The translations under genes and the position numbers were made by a program. DNA of 64,000 nt from positions 1,207,075-1,271,074 of the forward strand of contig PCDI01000005.1 in the NCBI GenBank assembly GCA_002778195.1, in the 5' to 3' direction. Below are positions 58,709 through 64,000 of the stretch, one piece after another; within the stretch, counting starts at the first letter, position 1; every line of letters begins with the position of its first letter. This DNA comes from Raffaelea ambrosiae. Its lineage: Eukaryota > Ascomycota > Sordariomycetes > Ophiostomatales > Ophiostomataceae. Below the pieces are notes generated by a model. It worked only from the letters and a program-made list of their open reading frames with translations, ran no database searches and was not told the origin of the DNA.

Positions 58709-59525
58709 CTACTCCATCCTCTCCCACATCTGGAACTCGTAGCTTGTCCCGTTCTCGGTCTGCTCGCCCTCCGCCACCTCTTCGCCCACCCACTGGCTGT
58801 GCTCTTCCAAACTCCGTCGCGTCCACGCTGCCGCCTGCTTGGTAGCGGTGGTGGTGTCGGCACCATCAGGTACTGGTTCAGAGCCCAGAGCCAGTGGGAA
58901 GAATGTGTCGCAGGAAAAGTCGGACAGCACGCGCGTCAGCAGCACACGACGGGCTTCGGCCAGACCCAGAGCGGCACCATAGATCTGGGCGCCACCAATG
59001 ACAAAGACCCGGTCGATTTGGCTGGGACTCGATTCTGTCTCTGTTTCCACTTCTGTTTCTGTCCCTGCTGTCCGGCGCACCACTTTGCTCCGCAAATAGG
59101 CCAGTGCCATCTCCAGAGACGCGGCCTGAACGGGCGCCACATCCGGGCCGCCCACGGGATCGGCAGGCAAGCCCGACGCAAAGGACCGGCTGATAACCAC
59201 ATTGAGGCGGCCCTTGAGCGGTCGAAACCTGGGCGGAATGCTGTCCCACGTTTTGCGGCCCATGATAACGGCGTTGCGCTGTACGATGGATGTGTTTGTT
59301 AGCCAGGGACAAAATCAAAGGTCGAGTGCTTTCGAGGAGTCAGAAGCATACACCCCCTCTCTTGGTGACGCGCGCAAAATAGGCCATCTCCTTGCGCAAG
59401 CCGGTCCAGGGCAGACCGCCGGCAGCGCCAATGCCCATGTCGCGGGTGGTGGCGACAACCAGGGTCAGCTCGAGCGGCGGCGGAGGAGGCATGTCTGTGT
59501 GAACTGATTCCTGCTGTGTCATCAT
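58709..59525 (-). CDS. dfr1: Dihydrofolate reductase
   Basis: Reduces dihydrofolate to tetrahydrofolate with NADPH for thymidylate, purine and methionine synthesis. Exon 1 is 59525-59352 and exon 2 is 59278-58709, joined in phase 0 through a 73-bp intron (GTATGC...ACAG), giving 247 aa. The start is the first of two adjacent ATGs. Motifs in order: IGAAGGLPW in the substrate loop, LRKEMAYFARVT with the acidic catalytic residue, NAVIMGRKTWDSIP and RLNVVISR for cofactor binding, and VFVIGGAQIYG. Two inserted stretches relative to vertebrate enzymes are a Val/Pro/Ala loop after VVISR and an acidic run (TETEVETETE) before the Rossmann-type strand. It lies head-to-head with nto1. Confidence 0.97.
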
Positions 59526-60247
59526 GTTCTGTGAGAGGGATTCGGGCAAATCGGGGTAAAGATACTACGGCGTGGTGTAAATGGCCAGGAATAAGCGCGT
59601 TAGCCTCAGGCCCTGGCTACGCGATATTGTGGTGTTCATCCAGACTCCATCCAGTACAAGCCAAAAATAATACTGCATATTTATTTTTATTTTTTTGTTT
59701 TTTATTTTTAAAATAGAAAATATTAAAGTGACGCCAAAACCCCGCGGCCCTCTGGTTAATAGGCGGCTGACAAAATAAGTGGAGTCACCAAACAGTATAC
59801 GCTAGCACGGATATGGATTAGCGTGTTTTGCGAGCCATCGCGACGTGAACGTTCACCAAATCCGACGACCTCGAGCATTTTTGGGGTGCCCCCTCTCGAC
59901 CCTCTCTGCCCACGACTATCTCTCCTCTGGCACGCGAACGGCCCCTTTCTGCGTACTCCTTCCGACCGGACGCTGCGTGCCCCCTTTTTTATCACCAGAA
60001 GAGCTATTAGTGCCCTACCCCCGTTCCGACAGAGGGAACACGTCACGTCCTCTTCACCTGGGCATCAAAACATCGACATCCATCTCCATCTTCGCCGCAC
60101 CCTCCCCCTTCTCTCTCTCGACGTCGACCTCAACGCGGTCGTGTTCCATCAGATTATCGCTCCGAATTGATACCGCCATCCAACGACCGTTTCATCGATA
60201 GCTTCGACAGTCTCTCTCCTCCCTCCTCCCCTCCCGCCCTCCCCCTT
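59526..60247. promoter_or_regulatory. Divergent spacer dfr1 / nto1
   Basis: 722 bp between two start codons. The half near dfr1 is AT-rich (59665-59730); the half near nto1 is C/T-rich from about 60090 to the ATG at 60248. It must hold both promoters; no further gene seen. Confidence 0.5.
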
Positions 60248-63200
60248 ATGGCGCCTGCGCCTGCCACGCCGCGGCGCACGGCTACCGGCCGGCGCCGTGG
60301 CCGTCCTCCGGGCAGTACGAATGCTGCACGTGCCGCGCGTCTCGCTGCCGTATCGTCTGAGCCCCCACCGAAGCGGCGGAAGTACATTCCTGGCGGCCCC
60401 GGAGGAGGTGGCCGCTTCGTCGACGAAAATGGCGTCACCACCGATATCGTCCGTCGCGGCACCGGCACGGCGACGACATCCAGGCCGAAAGCCTCGAACG
60501 CCACTTCTGCGGCAGCATCCTCCCTGATATACCCCCGGCGAGAACGTAGCACGCGTACTAGGACGGCTGTCAGCCGCTACGAGCCCGACGACGAAGAACA
60601 GTTCAGCTCGGCAGCCGCCGTGGCCGCCGCCGTCGTCCAAAGCGAGGGCTACAAGCCACGTGAGGAGCGCGGGTGGGAAGAGTTCCACCCGAATCTCGAC
60701 ATCGAGACCATATTTATGGTTTTCCGGTCCGAAGACGTCGACGGCACGGCGCCTCCAGCAGCGCCCACACCAACAGCACAGACGATGACGACGACGACGG
60801 CCAGTGCCTTTGGTACATCCGCGGCACCCATCGCGGCACCCATCGCTGCACCCGTGACGCCCTCCCGCGGCAGCCTGTCTCTGGCTGCTGCTGGCGGTGG
60901 TGCGTCTCCGTCCGTGAACGGATCGTCATTTGCGGCTGTTGCATCCAAAGGAGCGGAGCCGGAAGGATCCAGTTTTAATGGATCGAGTGCGGACGGCGGT
61001 GCCGGCGCAGATGCGGGCAGCCAAGCGGGACCAGCAGCAGGTCCAGCAGCGACGACAACCGCATCGGATACACACGACTCCTCAACAGCAGTCTCTGCTG
61101 CCAACGGAGTAGCCACAGCAGCAGCAGCAACAGCAACAGCAGCAGGAGCAGTAGCACCGACGCCACAACCCATGACACCCCTCCGGCGCCGGATCGGCCG
61201 TCCACCACGCGACGTTGTCTCGATGTACAGCAGTGCCACGACGCCCAAGACGCCCAAGGTGCTGCCGATCCACAACCAGACGCCCAAGGAGAAGCTGGAC
61301 CTGAAGATGCCGTCGTATCGCAAGACCGACCGGATCCTGCTGTTTGAGAGCAAGACGTACGGGCGCTATGTCGACAAGTCCATGATGAACGTCGGCTACC
61401 AGGAAAGCGACATCTACATCCGGCCCGAGCGCCTACTCCTCAAGGCCAGCGACGCCAATGCTGAGGAAGACGTGGACAATCACGGCGACAGCCACGGCCA
61501 CAGCCATGGTCACGGGCACGGGCACGGGCATGGTCACGGGCACGGGCATGGGCACGGGCACGGTCATGTCCACATGTCGACGGCCGCGGGTAGCAACGGC
61601 GGCGTCGGACGTGTCGAGTACGACATGGACGAGCAGGACGACCAGTGGCTGGCCAAGTACAATGCGCAGCGCAAGGCGGTGGCCGTGGAGCCGATCACGC
61701 GCGAGATGTTTGAGATTGCGATAACCAAGATCGAAAAGGAGTGGCACGCGCTGGAGAAGCGCATCCCGAAGCCGAACCCGAAGCCGCCACAGACGCACCG
61801 ACCGCGCTCCAGCTCGGCGGCGGCCGTGAACGGCGAGACCCAGGGCAGCGGCGAGGAGCAGGACAGCAAGTGTGCGATCTGCGACGACGGCGACTGCGAA
61901 AACACCAACGCCATCGTCTTTTGCGACGGCTGCGACCTGGCCGTGCATCAAGACTGCTACGGCGTCCCCTTTATCCCCGAGGGCCAGTGGCTGTGCCGCA
62001 AGTGCCAGCTTATCGGGCGCGGCATACCGGTATGTATCGAGAACTCTAGTCCCTGTTCCTGGCCTTCTCCGTTCACCACTCCTTCCATCTGCTCTACGCT
62101 AACAAGCCAGACATGCATCTTTTGCCCCAACACGGACGGCGCCTTCAAACAAACGAATTCTTCCAAGTGGGCGCATATGCTGTGTGCGATGTGGATACCC
62201 GAGACGTCGCTGGGCAATACGACATTCATGGAGCCGGTCATGGACGTGGAGAAGGTGCCCAGGACCCGGTGGAAGCTGACCTGCTACATCTGCCGCCAAA
62301 AAATGGGCGCCTGCATACAGTGCGGCAACAAGGCCTGCTACCAGGCCTTTCACGTCACCTGCGCCCGCCGTGCCCACCTCTACCTCAAAATGAAGAACAG
62401 CCAGGGCGCCCTGGCCGTGCTCGACAACAGCATGATTCTGAAGGCGTTCTGCGACCGGCACTGCCCACCCGACTACGCCAAGGAGCACAACGTGCACCAA
62501 TCCACCAAGGATGCCAAACGGTTCTACAAGCGCACCATGCGTGGACGCATGTGGGCCGACAGCCGGGCGTCGGCCTTGCAAATGGCCGCGTCCCGGCGCC
62601 ATGCTCTGACTGACAACCCGGCCGAAGCCTCCCAGATGGCCGGGGTGCATCTGAACGCGATCATGGCAGGTGGTGCAGCGGTTTCTGCTGCCGCTTCTGC
62701 AGCCGCGGCCGCAGCAGCATGTGGGGCCGGAGGAAGTGCTTTTGATTCTTCTAGCGTGGTGGTGGGAGCAGCAGCAGCAGCTGCTGCTGCTGGTGCTGGC
62801 ATTGGTGCTGGGGATTACAAAAAAGGTGGTGCTGGTGCTGGTGCTGGTGCTGGTTCTGGTGCAGGCCAACAGCCGCCCAAGCCCATGTGGAAGCTGCCTT
62901 CAGGCGCGCCCGTCATCCCCCAGGCTGTGTTCGACATTGTCGAGACGGCGTTGCAGCGCTTCATGCTGCGGCGGCGGCGCGAGTTCGTGTCCGAGGCCTG
63001 CCGGTACTGGACGCTTAAGCGCGAGGCACGGCGCGGTGCGGCGCTGCTCAAGCGCCTGCAGTTGCAGATGGAGACGTTTACGTCCATGGAGCTGACGCGG
63101 CGCAACTTTGCCACCATGGGGCCGTCAGGCCAGGCGAGACTGGAGCGCCGCATCGCGTTTGCCCAGTCGCTCATCCAGGACCTGGAGCAGTTGCGGACGC

Positions 63201-64000
63201 TCGCCAACGAGGTGGTGCAGCGCGAGCAAGAGAAGCTCGAGGCGGCCGAGCTGGAGCAGGACTTTGTCAACACCTGCTACTTCCCCGTTTACCAGCTTCT
63301 GGCTCCTGTTGTGGAGAAGGCCAGCACGTACGATAAGAACGTCTTTCGGAGCGGCCTGATGGCACTGCAGAGCAAACTCGACGAGCGCTACTACACCAAC
63401 ACGCTCAGCTTCGTGCACGATCTCTGCGACATTTTCCACAAGACCATCAACCAAGAGCCAGAAGCCGCTCAGGCGGATGCTGCGACGGCATCTTCTGCGG
63501 AGGCTGCAGGCAAGGGAGGAGGAGGAGCGGCGGTGGCGCCCGCACCAGCATCCAAAGCCAGCGGTCCCAGCGCATACGCCGAACCGCGGGACCGCAAACG
63601 GCTGGGCAAACGGATTCTGCGATCGATCCAGCCCATGCTGGAGAAGGCGATCCGGGCCGAGGCGGACATTACCCACGTTCCGGTGCAGAGCCTCTTGAAG
63701 GAGCTTGAAGAGCTGCTGGAGGCCAGCGTGGAACTGCAGCAGACGTCCATCACGGTGTCTCAAGCTGCCTCAACACGCGGTGGCAGTGTTGCGCAGAGCA
63801 CCATCACTGAGGATGTTGCCATGGTGGACGTGGGCTCGGCCGCCGCCGACGGCGACTATGCCGGCCAGATCGTGGTAGCCAAAGACGGCAGCGATACCAA
63901 CAGCGACACCCAGGGTCTGCAACCCACCGAAAACGGTGCGCCCGCCGAGACGCAAGAGGCAGAAGAGGCTACGACGACCGAGAATGCCATGACCGATGAA
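60248..64000 (+). CDS. nto1: NuA3 acetyltransferase subunit Nto1 (BRPF-like), 3' end missing
   Basis: Chromatin scaffold that links the MYST acetyltransferase of NuA3 to histone H3. Exons 60248-62029 and 62111-64000 (open at the right edge) give at least 1224 residues. The N-terminus has an AT-hook-like GRRRGRPPG. An Epl1-type region includes YQESDIYIRPERLLL and YDMDEQDDQWLAKYN...FEIAITKIEKEWHALEKR. PHD1 is at about 542-586 (CAICDDGDCENTNAIVFCDGCDLAV...CYG, then WLCRKC). A zinc knuckle and an extended PHD2 follow: CIFCPNTDGAFKQT, WAHMLCAMWIPE, CYICRQKMGACIQC, AFHVTCARRA and FCDRHCPPDY. The C-terminal part has coiled-coil-like helices and Ala/Gly runs. A Gly-His repeat at about 412-440 interrupts the Epl1 region. 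The 81-bp intron is stop-free and falls between PHD1 and the knuckle, so retention would insert 27 residues there. Confidence 0.95.
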   Translation, partial: MAPAPATPRRTATGRRRGRPPGSTNAARAARLAAVSSEPPPKRRKYIPGGPGGGGRFVDENGVTTDIVRRGTGTATTSRPKASNATSAAASSLIYPRRERSTRTRTAVSRYEPDDEEQFSSAAAVAAAVVQSEGYKPREERGWEEFHPNLDIETIFMVFRSEDVDGTAPPAAPTPTAQTMTTTTASAFGTSAAPIAAPIAAPVTPSRGSLSLAAAGGGASPSVNGSSFAAVASKGAEPEGSSFNGSSADGGAGADAGSQAGPAAGPAATTTASDTHDSSTAVSAANGVATAAAATATAAGAVAPTPQPMTPLRRRIGRPPRDVVSMYSSATTPKTPKVLPIHNQTPKEKLDLKMPSYRKTDRILLFESKTYGRYVDKSMMNVGYQESDIYIRPERLLLKASDANAEEDVDNHGDSHGHSHGHGHGHGHGHGHGHGHGHGHVHMSTAAGSNGGVGRVEYDMDEQDDQWLAKYNAQRKAVAVEPITREMFEIAITKIEKEWHALEKRIPKPNPKPPQTHRPRSSSAAAVNGETQGSGEEQDSKCAICDDGDCENTNAIVFCDGCDLAVHQDCYGVPFIPEGQWLCRKCQLIGRGIPVCIENSSPCSWPSPFTTPSICSTLTSQTCIFCPNTDGAFKQTNSSKWAHMLCAMWIPETSLGNTTFMEPVMDVEKVPRTRWKLTCYICRQKMGACIQCGNKACYQAFHVTCARRAHLYLKMKNSQGALAVLDNSMILKAFCDRHCPPDYAKEHNVHQSTKDAKRFYKRTMRGRMWADSRASALQMAASRRHALTDNPAEASQMAGVHLNAIMAGGAAVSAAASAAAAAAACGAGGSAFDSSSVVVGAAAAAAAAGAGIGAGDYKKGGAGAGAGAGSGAGQQPPKPMWKLPSGAPVIPQAVFDIVETALQRFMLRRRREFVSEACRYWTLKREARRGAALLKRLQLQMETFTSMELTRRNFATMGPSGQARLERRIAFAQSLIQDLEQLRTLANEVVQREQEKLEAAELEQDFVNTCYFPVYQLLAPVVEKASTYDKNVFRSGLMALQSKLDERYYTNTLSFVHDLCDIFHKTINQEPEAAQADAATASSAEAAGKGGGGAAVAPAPASKASGPSAYAEPRDRKRLGKRILRSIQPMLEKAIRAEADITHVPVQSLLKELEELLEASVELQQTSITVSQAASTRGGSVAQSTITEDVAMVDVGSAAADGDYAGQIVVAKDGSDTNSDTQGLQPTENGAPAETQEAEEATTTENAMTDE
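61482..61571 (+). repeat. CACGGG hexamer repeat encoding Gly-His
   Basis: Tandem CACGG(G/C/T) and CATGGN hexamers within nto1 exon 1 encode about a dozen Gly-His pairs between two halves of the Epl1-type region. Confidence 0.95.

Overview
The window reads as chromosomal DNA of a filamentous ascomycete, most likely a Sordariomycete; the order is my inference and I cannot name a species. The reasons are short GT-AG introns of about 65-185 bp with CTRAY branch points, GC-rich coding sequence against C/T- and A/T-rich spacers, and fungal-only families (Zn2Cys6 regulator, 2EXR protein, OPT transporter, OrsD-type zinc finger). I saw no bacterial-type operons, tRNA, rRNA, CRISPR or intact transposon.

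Layout. 1-1458 (-): 5' part of a zinc-finger gene of OrsD/RecQ-associated type that runs off the left edge. 2179-2193: a run of Ns. 2219-4520 (-): secreted GH15 glucoamylase with a CBM20 starch-binding domain. 4935-7313 (-): Rix1, ribosome biogenesis. 8290-12160 (+): Ypp1/TTC7, a plasma-membrane PI4-kinase scaffold. 12758-14214 (+): Pdx1, the E3-binding protein of pyruvate dehydrogenase. 18458-21773 (+): Zn2Cys6 regulator with a GC-AG intron. 22189-23262 (-): 2EXR protein. 24024-27359 (-): oligopeptide transporter with repeat-bearing introns. 29735-30889 (-): a probably broken multi-exon gene that I rebuilt from splice sites. 31340-32889 (+): mitochondrial ketoacyl-ACP synthase Cem1. 33433-34930 (+): complex III chaperone Cbp3, crossed by a 214-bp duplication around a single N. 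35599-36966 (+): a two-helix, probably mitochondrial, membrane protein. 36967-53889: a gene desert of about 17 kb. 53890-56910 (+): LRR protein resembling STK11IP. 58709-59525 (-): dihydrofolate reductase. 60248-64000 (+): Nto1/BRPF of the NuA3 acetyltransferase, cut by the right edge.

Most genes are unrelated housekeeping genes, as is usual in fungi. Cem1, Cbp3 and the membrane protein form a run of three co-directional genes with mitochondrial roles or predicted location. Cem1 (octanoate for lipoate) and Pdx1 (lipoyl-domain protein) are functionally linked but about 17 kb apart. Points most worth checking are the desert with its recurring short motif, the repeat shared by two introns of one transporter gene, several stop-free introns of length 3n, the rebuilt gene at 29.7-30.9 kb, the Gly-His run in Nto1 and the assembly fault in cbp3.
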